Origin: Hyperoodon ampullatus
Taxonomy: Eukaryota; Chordata; Mammalia; Artiodactyla; Ziphiidae
Assembly (NCBI GenBank): GCA_949752795.1
Contig: OX457057.1
Coordinates: 99,475,513-99,539,512, forward strand
Direction: 5' to 3'
DNA length: 64,000 bases
The translations under genes were made by a program, and so were the position numbers. Position 1 is the stretch's first letter, and every line of letters begins with the position of its first letter. Below, in pieces: positions 12,419 to 24,479 of the stretch. A model generated the notes under the pieces. The model had not been told where the DNA came from. It worked only from the letters and a program-made list of their open reading frames with translations, and searched no databases.

Positions 12419-13861
12419 AGTGAGACTTTCAAATGCTCTTAGTGTTCTGGAAGACTTAGTTTACCTTTGTAATGAAAAATCTCTTCTGAGAGTACTATGT
12501 TCACCCAGTTTAAAAACTAATCATAATAAATAGAATAAATGATATTCAGTACCTAGGCAATTAGGACAGGACTGTTTTCTAAGAGTAGTCTCTCTTGGAG
12601 TTGAGTTATTACCACAGCTAGCTTAGGCTCATTACAGAGGCTCACATTGCTTTGGGTCATGGTTCTTCATCTAGCCAAGTGAAAAACCAACCATTTTCCC
12701 TTGTGGTATGGTCTTTCTTGCGAGTTATGTTTAAAAAATTGACATCTCAAATGTGATTTTTGTCTCTTGAGGCTTACCCTTTAACCAGGTTTGAGATTTT
12801 ATTCTTTGGTGCAAACTTTAACTTAAACACTTTGTTAATGTACACGAAGCTGAATCTTTTACTCAGACTCACAGTAGCAAGCAAATGACAAGCCATGCTT
12901 GAGCATTAACTCACTATGACTTTAGATGTTTGGCCGAGCCTGTGTGATTGCTTGGATACTGTCTTAACCACCCCCATTGCCTACTTTCTTTTCTGAAGCC
13001 TGAAGCCATATTAAAAACTTCAGATTCATTTAAATGAATTGTCCATATAAGGAGGATATTTGATTTTAGCTAAACATAATGTGAGATCATTATAAATGAT
13101 TATAAAAATTAGAATGTATAATAGACATTTGTGTTTGTAAAACTTTGAAATATTTCCATTTTATTTTTTATTATTTAAAATATTCCCCCTCATGTTTAAG
13201 TATTTTAATAGATTAGTACCAGTAAAACTTCAGTTAGTAATAGTCATCTGGCAGAAAAGATTCTTTAATAGATTTGTTAGAATATACATCTCTGCTGCAC
13301 ATAAAGGTTGGGGAGATTTTATGTCTTGTGCTCTGACAGAAAGTAAACTGCTTTCTAGGAAGGTATCAAGTAATTTTTACTAGCTCTTTACGTAATTATT
13401 TTGCTATTCAAAGTATAATTAAAGTAATCCTTGAACATCCTTTTAGCCATACTGTTTTTAAAAGATTAATTATTTTTAATTAAACAAGTAATACATTATA
13501 AAAAGAAATACATGTGACAAAAATACAGATTGAGTAAAACATACAGATAAGGCAAAAATAATAGTTATCAGTTCGCTATGTATCTTACAGAAATTTCTTG
13601 TGTAAACATATATACATGTATATGTGAAAATATTTAGTTTTGTTTTTATACCTGCTTTTTTTTTTTTAAGTTTTTAGATGTAGAGTTGAGACACGAAGAC
13701 TAGAAATGCACTTTACTAGCATGCTATGGTACTAAATGAAAATTCCATTCTTGGAAGATAAGTTTGTCAAGTTTCCCCATCTCTACCTTTGCCCCTCCTC
13801 TCACCTGTATTCTTTTCTTTTGATCACCACTCTCCTTGAAAGGAGAGAAATATACTGTGGT
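12419..13861. other. Intronic sequence, repeat-poor
   Basis: About 1.4 kb without a repeat family I can name. AT-rich around 13400-13660, where decayed repeat sequence is possible. Confidence 0.5.
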
Positions 13862-13975
13862 AGGTCTCAACCCAGGATTGGCTGTATATTAGAATTAACT
13901 GAGGAGTTTTAAGAAATATCCACATCACAGCTCCACCATCCAGATTCTTATTTAATTGATCATGATGAGGCAAGA
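13862..13975 (+). mobile_element. MER5A-like hAT fossil
   Basis: 'AGGTCTCAACCCAGGATTGG', then 'TATTAGAATTAACTGAGGAG', 'TTTTAAGAAATATCCA' and 'CATCCAGATTCTTATTTAATTG' match the MER5A order, diverged. Confidence 0.75.
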
Positions 13976-14279
13976 CATGTGGAAGGAGAACTTTATCTTA
14001 GCCTTCATAGAGAAGCTTGCCTGAGCTTCTGAGTTCAAGTATGGTTTGGGGGAGGCACTGATTGAATCCAGTGGGGCATCTTCCTGAGTCTTCTGTCTTC
14101 AAGCAGAAAGATAGGCATAGGTCTTTGTCATCCCTCAAGTTCTCTGAGGAATACACTGCCACAAACTTCTTCATTTATTCCATTGTTGGTTCATCTACAA
14201 AGGTTGTAATACTTTAAGGAAAACCAACATCATTAATGCTGTGCAGATTAGATATACAAGAAGATGAGTGATAAAGCAG

Positions 14280-14525
14280 TATGATGTTGTGGTTAACCAC
14301 ACAGATGCTAGAGGCAAACAGCCGAGGCAAACAACCTGGATTGTAATCCTGGTTCTGTAATTTATGTCTGTTGCGCTTGGGCAGGTTTGTTTTAGCCTCT
14401 GTGCCTCATCTATAAAATCAAGATAATGGTCTCCACCTCATAAGAATGTTGTAAGGATTAAAAATATTAATATATGTAAAGTGCTCCAAACAGTGTTTTG
14501 TACATACATGGTGAGGATTCAAAGA
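14280..14525 (+). repeat. MIR SINE
   Basis: Near full-length: 'TGGTTAACCACACAGATGCTAG', 'GGATTGTAATCCTGGTTCTG', 'TCTGTGCCTCATCTATAAAAT' and 'AAGTGCTCCAAACAGTGTTTT'. Confidence 0.85.
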
Positions 14526-14639
14526 ATAATAGCTACAATTAATAATTTATTCCTTTTCTTGTATCCTCCTTTCTAACATTTCCTCCCTTTTGTTACCCAT
14601 TCCTCCTGAAGACAGGTTAATGCTCTTCTTTGATAAACT

Positions 14640-14980
14640 AGATTGGGTTCAGCAAACTTTTTTCTAGAGAGACAGATGATAAATATTTTAGGTTTTTAGG
14701 GTCATGTTGTCTGTGTTGCAATATTCAGTTCTACTGTTGTAGGGCAAAAGCAGCCATAGACTATATGTAAACAGATGTGCATGGCTGTGTCCACTTTATT
14801 TATGAACACTGAAATTTGAATTTCATATAACTTTCACATATCACAAAGTACTGTTTTTCTTTTGATTAAAAAAAATTATTTAAGAGTGTGAAAACCATTC
14901 TTAGTTTATAGGCCACACAAAAACAGGCAGTGGACTGGATTTGGCCTGTGGGTCATAGTTTACTGATCCCTGAACTAGAG
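14640..14980 (-). mobile_element. Nonautonomous hAT-like element with inverted ends
   Basis: Carries antisense text of the mammalian repeat with 'GGCCCTTTACAG..AGTTTGCCGACCC' ends: 'TTCAGCAAACTTTT' on the left, 'GGATTTGGCCTGTGGGTCAT' and 'TTTACTGATCCCTGAAC' on the right. A second copy of the same family is at 21243. Confidence 0.65.
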
Positions 14981-15289
14981 TAAAGGAACTTGAACATTCT
15001 GACAGCTGTTTTAGACACCCTTTCTTTCTTAAGGATGCCATCATTCTTTAATTTCCCTGTACTTTGGAGGAATCTAGAAAATTAGTTTTATTGCCAATAG
15101 GTTTAGAATTTAAAAATTCTACTCACAGCTTTGATCTTAAACTATTAGCACATGTGTCAAACAGTGAAATCTTTGTGGACTCTCTTTCTCAAACAGTGAC
15201 ATATATAACTGTACTGGGCTTTCTTTGGTTGCAAGCAACAGAAACAGACTTTGTCTTGTTCTCAGCACCAGTATACAGCAGATGTTTGT

Positions 15290-15690
15290 ATTAGTCAGGG
15301 TTCTCCAGAGAAACAGACCAGTAGGATTACAACGTGTGAGTGGGCACACACGCATTATACATATACACATATACATTTTGTGTGTGTGTGTAAAAATAAA
15401 GAAGTTTATTTCAAGGAATTGGCTTCTATGGTTGTGGGGGCTGGCAAGTCCAAATCTATAGGGCAGACCAGCTGGAAGCTTTGGCAGAAATTCTCACAAT
15501 GGAATTTCTTCTTTAGTGAAACCTCATTTTGCCCTTACGGGCTTTTAGTTGGTTAAAGGAGGCCTCCTCACATTATTAGTAATCTCCTTTACTTGATGTT
15601 AACAACAGTTACATAATACCTTCACAGCAGCACCTAGATTAGTGTTTGTTTGAATAACTGGCTACTATAGCCTAACCAGGTTGACACATC
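15290..15690 (+). repeat. Old interspersed repeat, family unassigned
   Basis: Begins 'TTAGTCAGGGTTCTCCAGAG' and continues with 'AAGGAATTGGCTTC', 'GGCTGGCAAGTCCAAA' and, near the end, 'CCAGGTTGACACATCAC'. I know this as a widespread mammalian repeat text but cannot name it safely. It contains a short TG/CA-rich patch (15340-15390). Confidence 0.5.
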
Positions 15691-16489
15691 ACATAGTTCA
15701 ATAAATATTTTTCCAATAAAAGGATGAACAAATGGCTGAAATGGTTAATTTAAGCAGAAAAAAAGATATTTATATGATGGATATTGAATAACAGAATTTA
15801 CATAAGAAAAAAGTATGCAGGCCTCAGGAAACCCCAGGAAGAACCAGGGCAGTTTGCAGGGGTCAGGACCTAGGTAGCAGCAATGAACAGTATCTTCAGT
15901 AGTGTACCACAGTCAGAATGAATCAACTCTAACCATTTTCCATCTTCACATCATTCTGCTCAAGATTCAGCATCATAAGAAATTCAGTCTAATTGGCATC
16001 CCTCGACATCCCTTGGTGCGATATCTCCCTTGCCTAGTGGTGGGTGGAACACTTTGATTGACGTTCCCACCAAAACTGCTGTGCGGGAAACAGGTTATTT
16101 CCCCACAGAGTGTCAGGATAACCAAAAAGAGGAGGAAGGGATACTAGACATGCAAAAATAACCTTAAATGTGAGGAGGGACAACTTTATCCACTGAGTGG
16201 GACTTGAGGGGAAAAGATGATAGTGACTGGACTTGGTAAGTTTATCAGTGAGGGAAGGGAATGAGAGAGGAAGTAGAGCAGAGATTGGTAAAAGGATTGA
16301 TATGCGGTACTGAGGGCCCAGGTGAGATTTCACATCAGAAATTTGTAGTAGTGACATCACTTACATAATGGTATTTTCTCCAGCAATGAAGAGAGATTTT
16401 AAGATTCATTCATGGTTGATGTTACCAGCTGATTTGGGGGGAAAAGAGGAATACATGACACAGAGGGTGCTGGGCAAAGAATAACTCAG
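15691..16489. other. Intronic sequence, nothing recognised
   Basis: Single-copy-looking; the antisense open frame of 108 codons at 16034-16360 has no recognisable domain and is not called a gene. Confidence 0.5.
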
Positions 16490-16745
16490 ACAAAAATGGT
16501 GATGATGATAAAGAGCAAACACTTCTAGAGTCCTTACTCTGTGCTAGGCACAGTTATAAGTTTGCTTTAAAGATACTAACTCATTTACTCAGAATAACCC
16601 TGTGAAGTAGGCACTGTTTTGCCCGTGATGAAACTGAGGCACAGAGAGGTTAAGACATTGCCTGATATGACAGTGCAAGTGTCGGAGCTGGAGTTCAAAC
16701 CCAGGAACTTAGGTTCAAAGTCTGTGCTTAGCTGCTATTAAGTTA
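16490..16745 (-). repeat. MIR SINE
   Basis: Full antisense MIR: 'CTTACTCTGTGCTAGGCACA', 'AACTCATTTACTCAGAATAA', 'GAAACTGAGGCACAGAGAGG' and 'GAGTTCAAACCCAGGAAC'. Confidence 0.9.
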
Positions 16746-16875
16746 CACTGATGATCACTGTTGGAGTCCAGGTTTAGGAGGGAAGGAAAGATGATAGTCT
16801 GTGAGATGAAGAAGGGATCACAGTGTCAGAAGTTTCAGTGAAGTGGAAAAAATGCTGTGGGGGTTTCCTCAAAAC

Positions 16876-16932
16876 ACACACATACACACACACACACACA
16901 CGCACATGCACAAACATGCATACGCACACACG
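16876..16932. repeat. (CA)n microsatellite, interrupted
   Basis: CA dinucleotides with CG and TG interruptions. Confidence 0.9.
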
Positions 16933-17329
16933 TATGATTATACCAGGCCAGGTATTGAAAAAAAGAATATTTATTTAGACAGTTACCAATAATTCTTAAT
17001 GATGAGTAGCTTTTTTCATGAGTCATATTTGGACTGCACAATAGTTTTTGCTCCATTTTTGTGTGCTAATAGTAAGATATTCTTGTAAAAGTCAGACTCT
17101 GTTTCCTTTTGTATGCTTCACCACCTAGTTTTGACAGAACCCTAGTAAATGACCAGATTTTTTCTACTCTTTCCCTTTCCTCTCATAACATTAACTTGGC
17201 AGACTTTTTCATGTTTGTCTGTTTGTATCCACAGTATACTTCTGCCTACTTAGTAGGGGAGCTCTGCCAGTTAGAGCTAGAGATGTTTTTTTCTAATTTG
17301 GAAAGACAGCATGTGTCTCTCTGTCTTTT

Positions 17330-17538
17330 TTTTTTTTTTTTTTTTTTTCAGTACACGGGCCTCTCACTGTTGTGGCCTCTCCGTTGTGGAGCACAGTCTC
17401 CGGATGCGCAGACTTAGCGGCCATGGCTCACGGGCCCAGCCGCTCCGCAGCGTGTGGCATCTTCCCAGACCAGGGCACAAACCCGCGTCCCCTGCATCGG
17501 CAGGCGGACTTGCAACCACTGTGCCACCAGGAAAGCCC
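17330..17538 (-). mobile_element. CHR-type SINE, medium form, with 15-bp target duplication
   Basis: GTCTCTCTGTCTTTT at 17315-17329 and 17539-17553 flank a T tract and a body with 'GCGGCCATGGCTCACGGGCC' and the head ending 'CACCAGGAAAGCCC'. Confidence 0.94.
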
Positions 17539-17553
17539 GTCTCTCTGTCTTTT

Positions 17554-19724
17554 AAGTTCTCCATGATATTTCCTTTTCTTTTCGTTCCTTTTTTTTTTTT
17601 TTTTAACTTGGTGCCCAATTTGTAAATAAATTTCAGCAAATCTAGACTTAGGGAATTAAAAAATGAATGCATCCCTTAGAGTGGAGCATCTTCTCAACAC
17701 AGAACCAGTTTGCTTTTTTGAAAAGTGTTTGGCTTTTTCCAACAGTTTTTATTACCTACAGACTATATAATTGCTAAGTTAATCAAACCAACACTTTGAG
17801 AAATGGGATTATAGTATTTTTTTCTTGTTAAATTTGGGTAACTGGCTTTATCTTCCTTTATCTTTCATTGTCTCATTTTTAGTAGATAAACATAATAGGT
17901 ATTTGTGGCAGTAGGGACCATTGTAGTATTGTTTTTTTCTGTATCAGTCTAGATAGTGAGGTAAGTTTGAGGTTTGCTCTGCTTGGTGTGCCTTACAGAT
18001 TGATTCAGGCTAATATTTCAATTATTCGCTTCCAGCCAGTGAAAGGCATTGTTAGAAACAGGGCTCTAGATCTAAGATTGTAACTTCTAGAAAATTTAAT
18101 TATAGATATTTAATTCTAGTGTCTCCCTTTGAACCCTGCCCCTCAAGGCTTTAGTAATACTTAAGGTGTCTCCGTATTCAGGTAGTTTTTGATTTGACTG
18201 TAAATACTTTCTCCTAGATAACAAGCTTAGTCCAGAGATACGCCTCAAAGTTAGCCCTTTATATGCTTGTAGAGAGAATTTTAATACTTATTTCTTATTG
18301 ATTGATATCTTTTAACTAATATGAAGTTATTTAAATTGTTTTTTTATTATACTATAACAACAAAAGATTGTAGTAATTCATTTTTGAAGACCCTTGAGAA
18401 TCATGTGAGTCCAAAAGTATTAGAATCAAACACGGTGTTAGGAGTTGGCGATTTCGTCGTTTATTTGTATGTAGCATTTTTCAAATTTCACAACTTGTAT
18501 ATGTTCTGACACTTTCATACATGACAAAGGATTAAGATAGGTCTAGATACTGAGAAGTTTCTCCTTATCAATGTGAATGTGTACGGATGTTGTAGATAAC
18601 ATTATTAGTCTTTTAGTCTGTACTGTATTGAGAATTCTATTGATCAGTGAAAATTGCTGGTATACTAGGTGTCTAGAACTAATTCTACATAGAAATTGCT
18701 GTATAATCATATATTTTCAGATATATATAGCAAAATCACTGTTCAGCTGTGATATAATTTCTCTTATGGTATTTTGTGTGTGTGGTTGCTTAGAAATTTT
18801 ATCATATATAATGGGAATATTTCTTTTTTTTGACAATTTAAAGATTGTTCCCATACCCCTACATTTTGTTTTTATAATTTTAGTTATTTTATTAAATGTT
18901 ATTTCTTTGGCAACTCTTTTAATATCCTTAAATATTTCCATGTTTGTGACCCTTCATCATTGCCCTTCAACATACTGATGTCAGGTGCAAGATTTGGTTT
19001 TTTTTCCCCCCCCATACTATGTTCTTTAGATAAAATAAAAATAAAATTCATTCAGATATGACTTTAAAAAATTGATCAGAATTAATAACTTAAAAAAATT
19101 TTGATCAGAATTGCATTTTCAAGGAGACTCTTATAATATATTGGTTTCTGCAAACATGCAGCCTCATTGTGTACCAGACCTTACATTGATGTACATAGAA
19201 GTAAAAATGAGCTTAGGGAAAGTGGAGGTAAAGTTAGTCCGTTATGCTGATGGAAAGTGGGTGGACCTGGGTTACAAATATTTCCTGGTGATCATTTCTG
19301 CCAACAGAATTTCAAATATTTAATGTACTCCTCTGTAGCAAGTAATCTAGCACATTTTCAACCACAGCGACTACAGATTTAAAGTCATTGGAATGGGCTT
19401 TCTTAAAAGAATTCAGCCATTGTGAGGGAAAAAAACCTACTGAAACCAGGCTTAATTTTGAACTTAAAAAAATTAGAAGCCAATGTTAGAATGAGTATGT
19501 GTAGGATATGTTATCCCAACCCTTCACCCATCACCTTATTTTGTTATGCGGTCTTTCGGTCATTAACTACCTTTTATCAATTTTGAGTACTTGGATATGG
19601 AAAGAAAATGAGTTCAAGCACACATTTGGAAGTTTTGCCTTTTTCTTGGATTTCGTTTTTGGTTTGCTTTTGCTATAGAAAATGAAGTCTGTTAAACACA
19701 GTTTATCTTACTTTAGGTTAAGAA
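17554..19724. other. Intronic sequence, repeat-poor
   Basis: About 2.2 kb in which I recognise no interspersed repeat. It is T-rich, so a 133-codon hydrophobic open frame at 18577-18978 arises; nothing supports it as a gene. Confidence 0.5.
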
Positions 19725-19935
19725 TGTGGGCGCTAGAGTCAGGTTGTCTGAATTCTAATCCCTGCTATGCAGATTACTGTGAGCTTTGGTAAAATATTTT
19801 TCTTAGTCTCACTTTCTTTAGCTATAATATGAATAATAATAGTAGCCCTACTTTATGGTCATGAAAATCAAATGGTATGGTCTGTATAAAGTACTTAGCA
19901 TGGAATATTATATATTATCATTGCTTTATTATTCC
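19725..19935 (+). repeat. MIR SINE
   Basis: 'GGCGCTAGAGTCAGGTTGTC', 'GAATTCTAATCCCTGCTATG', 'CTATAATATGAATAATAATAG' and 'AAGTACTTAGCATGG' in MIR order. Confidence 0.8.
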
Positions 19936-20394
19936 TTCTTTTCTGCTGATCAAAACTTTACTGCTGATTCTGGCTTCATCTTTGAGGTTACTGTTTGGTT
20001 CCCATTGAATTTTTAGCAGGCAGCTTGGTATTTAAAGGAATATTTAGTACATTATTCCTTTTAGCCAGAATAAACTAAAGATGCAAAAGAATGAATGTTG
20101 TCTTAGATTCCTAAGACCTGGGGAACTGGTCTGAATGCTTTTACGCACTTGGTTAACCTTTGTGCCGCTCAGAATGTAAGACCAGTTTGTGCTGATTTCC
20201 ATTCTTCTTTTAGAAAGACTTAAAAAAAAGAATCACCATAGTATTCATTGATGTCATTTGGACCGTTAGGAAAAGTACTTGTTATACCTCTAAAGACCCA
20301 GAGAACTCTTGTTTATACTTATTTTAGTAGTGAAAACTTGGTTTTGGCTTAGAATTCTTCTAACAATATATGAGTCATATTATTTGTAGGGTGC
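19936..20394. other. Intronic sequence, nothing recognised
   Basis: No supported feature. Confidence 0.5.
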
Positions 20395-20530
20395 TTTTTA
20401 TAAAATTTTATAAACTTTGTCTCATTTGATCGTCACAATTCTGTGGAAAAGGTAGGACAGATGGAATCACTCCTACTTTTAAAGATGAGAAATCTGGACT
20501 TGGAAGAAGTTCAGTGACTTCCAGAGATAA
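20395..20530 (-). repeat. MIR remnant
   Basis: 'TCTCATTTGATCGTCACAAT', 'AAAGATGAGAAATCTGGACT' and 'CAGTGACTTCCAGAG' are antisense MIR text. Confidence 0.65.
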
Positions 20531-21242
20531 ATAGCTAGTTGTCTGCTCTCTGATACATTAGTTTTCATTCTGTGTCCGAGAGTTTCTAAGTAGAATCAAT
20601 TCCTTCTTTGAGATCAACCTATAATTTCCAGAATGTAAAACTCAAATTGTTGAAATTACCGGATTTTCACATTTGCCAGAAGTATATACCTTTTGTTTTG
20701 GTTTGGTTTGTTTGCTCGTTTGTTTTTTGGCCAGTAATCAAGTTAGAGGAACAGATATCAAGTTCTGCCATAGTATATTAGTATAATTTTAATGTTATTT
20801 GTAGCTTTAGGATTTAGAGGTAGTTGAGTCAGAAGTATGCCCTTAAAATACATTTGGTGGTAGAAAGTTAATTGCCTCTAAATATAATTTTGATTCAAAG
20901 GGCATTTATAAAATATTTTTTTCTCTGATTCTTAGGATATTCGTAGTCAAGCTGCCCAATTTCAAAAGAAAAATTATGTTTTACTTTTAGTACTCATTTT
21001 AAAAACAAGCATGCTTTATTTATATTGTGTAAATACCTATGGGAAGATATATATGTATTTTTTTAATTGGGGACATTCTTTGTGCAAGACGTTCAGTTCA
21101 AGTATTTTTAAAACCTCTGCTTTTGTATTTATGTGCTTTGTGCATATCACTGTGAAGGAATATAAAATAGTCCTTACCTTGCTTTCAACTAAGTTGACAT
21201 TGATAGGGAAGGCCAGGCTAATTATGAAACAATCTGAGTAGA
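20531..21242. other. Intronic sequence, nothing recognised
   Basis: AT-rich with no supported feature. Confidence 0.5.
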
Positions 21243-21424
21243 GGTTGCCAAACTATAGTCTGAGGCCCATTTTTGTTTGGCCCTCAAGCTAAGAATGGCT
21301 TTTGCTTTTGTTGTTTAAAAAACAAACAAATACCAGAGGAGAATATGTAACATAGACCATCTCTGGCCCTCAAAGCATAAAACATTACTGTCTGGCCCTT
21401 TACAGAAAAAGCTTGGTGACAATG
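21243..21424 (+). mobile_element. Nonautonomous hAT-like element, short copy
   Basis: 'GGTTGCCAAACTATAGTCTG', 'AGCTAAGAATGGCTTTTG' and 'CTGGCCCTTTACAGAAAAAG' match the family at 14640, in the opposite orientation and with an internal deletion. Confidence 0.65.
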
Positions 21425-21465
21425 AATTAGAGGAATATGTCACATAAAATAAAATACAACCAGAG

Positions 21466-22190
21466 ACATTAGGGGATGCAAATCAAAACCACAGTGAGAT
21501 ACCATTTTACACCCACTAGGATAGCTGCAATCAAAAAACAGCGATAGCAACTGTTGACAAGGTTGTGGTGAGAATGTAAAATGGTACAGCCACTGTAGAA
21601 AACAGTTTGGCAGTTCCTCAGTAAGTTAAACATAGAGTTACCATATGACCCAAGCAATTCCCTTCGAGGTATACACCCAAGAGAATTGTAAACAGGTTCA
21701 CAATTAAAACTTGTGCAGTATGTTCATAACATTATTGGTCATAATAGCCAAAAGGTGAAAACAACTCAAATATCCATTGAATGGATAAACAAAATGTGGT
21801 ATAGCCATATAGTGTAATATTCAGCCTTAAAAAGAAATGGAGTACTGGTACATGCTACAACATGGATGAACCTTGGAAAACATTATAAGTGAAAGAAGCC
21901 AGACACAAAAGGTCACATATTCTGTTACTTCATTTATAGATATAACTAGAATAGTCAAATCCATAGAGACAGAAAGTAGATTAGTGGTTGCCCAAAGGCT
22001 AGGGGTAGGGGGAAATGGGAAAGTGACTGCTAATGGATATGGGGGTTTCTTTTTAGAGTGGTAAAAATGTTCTGGAATTAGATAGTGGTGATTGTTGTAC
22101 AACCTTGTGAATGTAATTTAAACCACTGAATTATATACTTTAAAATGGTAAATTTTATGGTATGTGAATTATATCTCAACAAAAGAAAAT
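21466..22190 (+). repeat. L1M 3' end
   Basis: Sense L1 3' sequence: 'AAATCAAAACCACAGTGAGA', 'ACCATATGACCCAAGCAATT', 'CATGGATGAACCTTGGAAAA', 'AAGAAGCCAGACACAAAAGG' and 'GTATGTGAATTATATCTCAA'. No intact frame. Confidence 0.85.
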
Positions 22191-22749
22191 GTAACCAGAG
22201 ACTAAGTAGTTTTTATAAAAGAAGTAATAAGAGGTCAGGTAAAGAAGGCTACAGGCATGAGTTAATGGATATAACTTTGAAGTTGGAGCTTGAAATGCAC
22301 CCTGAAGGGCTTGGAGGATTTGGATAGAAAAAGAGGAAGTTGGTATGGCATAACACCATAAGGGGTATAAACCAAGGTATTTGTGTTACACAGAAGAGGA
22401 AGAAGTGGCTAGACTAAGAGGGAAAAAGACAAACTGAGTCTCTTGTTTTCATGGGGCTTCTAAACGTGCATATTTAATTGATATGGGATCATGCTTTGTG
22501 CTGTCATTTTCATGGAATAAATTGTATATTCTTCTAGCCTGAGACAGACTTTTTTTTCCAGCCAGAAAGCAAGAGCCTAAGGGCTGTCTCCATGGTACTT
22601 TTAACAGGTTACTATAAGGATTTTAGTTCCCAGTATATGTGTTGAAGAATTTGCCATCATCTTTTTTGTTTTGTTTTATTAAGTCATACAAAGTATCTAT
22701 CTGATTTTTTTGTTGATATTCAGAACAAAAATCTTTGATGATACTGTTC
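22191..22749. other. Intronic sequence, mostly unrecognised
   Basis: 22200-22440 has purine-rich text reminiscent of antisense L2 but too diverged to call. Confidence 0.4.
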
Positions 22750-23225
22750 CTTATGCTTGCCACTTTACACTATAAAATTCATTCATGTGTATTGCCTCAT
22801 TTAATCCTCTCACCACACCTATGAGATAAATGGTATCATTCCCATTTTAAAGATGAAAGAGGCCATATAATAGAGTGATTAGGAGCCAGGATGGAGGCAC
22901 TAGAGTCAGAAAGCCTAGATTCAAATCCTGGTTCTGCCATTTACTAATTGTGTTTGAATTTTGATGAGTTATTTAACCTCTCTAGGTTATATGTTTTCTC
23001 TTGTGTAAAGTGGTAATTATAATATCATAGAGTTGTATTTAAATAAGTGACAAAAATAAAATTCCTGGAGTCATGCTTGGCACATAGTAAGCCCTCAAAA
23101 CTACTGTTATTTATAGATCATGAGAGTTGAATGAGGTTAAGAAGTCCGAAGTCTTCTAGCTGATAAGTAAGTGGTAGAGCCAGCACCTAATTACAGATGT
23201 TCTAAATTCAAGTACCATTTTTCTA
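22750..23225 (-). repeat. MIR (minus) split by a second MIR
   Basis: Left part 22750-22862 has 'TTGCCTCATTTAATCCTCTC' and 'CATTTTAAAGATGAAAGA'. The right part from 23122 resumes with 'GAGGTTAAGAAGTCC' and 'AAGTGGTAGAGCCAGCACC'. Together they make one antisense MIR interrupted by the plus-strand MIR at 22863. Confidence 0.75.
22863..23112 (+). repeat. MIR SINE nested in another MIR
   Basis: 'CACTAGAGTCAGAAAGCC', 'TTCAAATCCTGGTTCTGCCA', 'TTATTTAACCTCTCTAGG' and 'TTGGCACATAGTAAGCCCTC' make a near-complete sense MIR. Confidence 0.85.
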
Positions 23226-23559
23226 GTTGCTTTTACCAGATTTTATTATATACTTACTTATGTATTGCTCATACATTTATAAACTTTCATTTAAATGGAG
23301 ACTAGATAATAAACCAGATATTAATAGCACAAGAAACTTTCTAACTTCCTTACAACAGAACTTTAATTCCTAAACCCAGTCTTTTGCTTCAATCCGCTGA
23401 TAGCCACTCCTTAGTAGTTATAAACCAAATTATGAAAGGGGAAAATGACAAAGGAAAATACAGATTTAACATAATTAACAAAAATTAACTTGAATATGAT
23501 AAAATAAACAATTAAAAGTAAATAACACCTGCAGGGAAAACTTGCAGTAATCAAAAAGG
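23226..23559. other. Intronic sequence, nothing recognised
   Basis: A-rich towards the end; no supported feature. Confidence 0.45.
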
Positions 23560-24265
23560 GTGACTGTCCTTAATTAATAAACATACTAGACTGATAGATA
23601 GGAAAAATAACTTTTTTCAAAACAAATGAGAAAAGAATAGGCAGTTCGCAAAAGAAAAAAGATGTGACTGATAAGTATTTGGAAAACAGTTTAACCTCAT
23701 CAGTTAATCAAAGAAATTTAAACTAAAGCAGGGTAATACACCTTTGATAATACGATTAACAAAATAAGAACATTTAAATTGTAATAAGCAAATTTAAGTT
23801 GAGACTCTGTTATTGGGGATGTGGTAAAATGGGACCCACATATTCTTTTTTTTGACCACGTGGGATCTTAGTTCCCTGACCAGGGATTGAACCCATCCAT
23901 ACCCCCTGCAGTAGGAGCTCAGAGTCCTAATCACTGGACCACCAGGGAATTCCCGAGACCCACATATTCTTGATATGGGAATGTAAATTGATAAAACTAT
24001 TAATCTCCATGAAGAACCTTAAAAAGTTCCTAACCTTAAATCTAGTAATGATCCATCTGAAAATGTAACCCAAAGAAAAAATAATAATTCTGGATAAAAA
24101 TGTATGCATAGATTCATTGCAGGGTTATCTATTATAACAGAATGTTTGGACACATCCAACAAAAAGATAGTTAAATTATTGTACACTTATTGCAATATTA
24201 TTTGATAAAGAGTTTTATTAAAAATTTCAATGACCTTGGAAAAAGATGATGAGATAACGTGTGTT
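23560..24265 (+). repeat. Old L1M 3' region, split by a SINE
   Basis: Decayed sense L1 text such as 'AAATGAGAAAAGAATAGGCA', 'AATCAAAGAAATTTAAACTA', 'TATTGGGGATGTGGTAAAAT' and, after the SINE, 'TTGCAGGGTTATCTATTATA'. Confidence 0.6.
23848..23956 (-). mobile_element. CHR-type SINE, about 110 bp, with 15-bp target duplication
   Basis: GACCCACATATTCTT at 23833-23847 and 23957-23971 flank only the tRNA-like head and a very short T tract. The usual linker and tail are missing. Confidence 0.92.
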
Positions 24266-24479
24266 TGGGAGGTGGAGGGAAGAAGGATTCAAAATTGAAG
24301 CCCTGTACCCTCTGGTGTCAAGCAGTAAACCTAGTCTTGAGAATAGTTCATTGTGGACAAAGATTTACTAAGTAGCTCTTGAATGTTTGATGTACTGAAC
24401 TTCTACCTACTGTGGAAATAGTATAAACAGAACCCCTTTTGAACCCAAATCCTCTTTCCCTTGTCTTAGTGACCACCCC

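Noticed and set aside
15290..15690. Assignment of this repeat to a particular LTR or DNA family
   Set aside because: I recognise the text as a widespread mammalian repeat but could not place it in a named family with confidence, so no family is given.
16034..16360. 108-codon antisense open frame
   Set aside because: No recognisable domain, and it sits in plain intronic sequence. Length alone is not enough in a 64-kb window.
16876..16932. CA-rich array as a possible regulatory or CRISPR-like repeat
   Set aside because: It is a simple dinucleotide microsatellite with no spacer-repeat structure.
18577..18978. 133-codon hydrophobic open frame on the + strand
   Set aside because: T-rich DNA produces Leu/Ile/Phe-rich frames by chance. 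No start context, domain, splice structure or family resemblance supports it.
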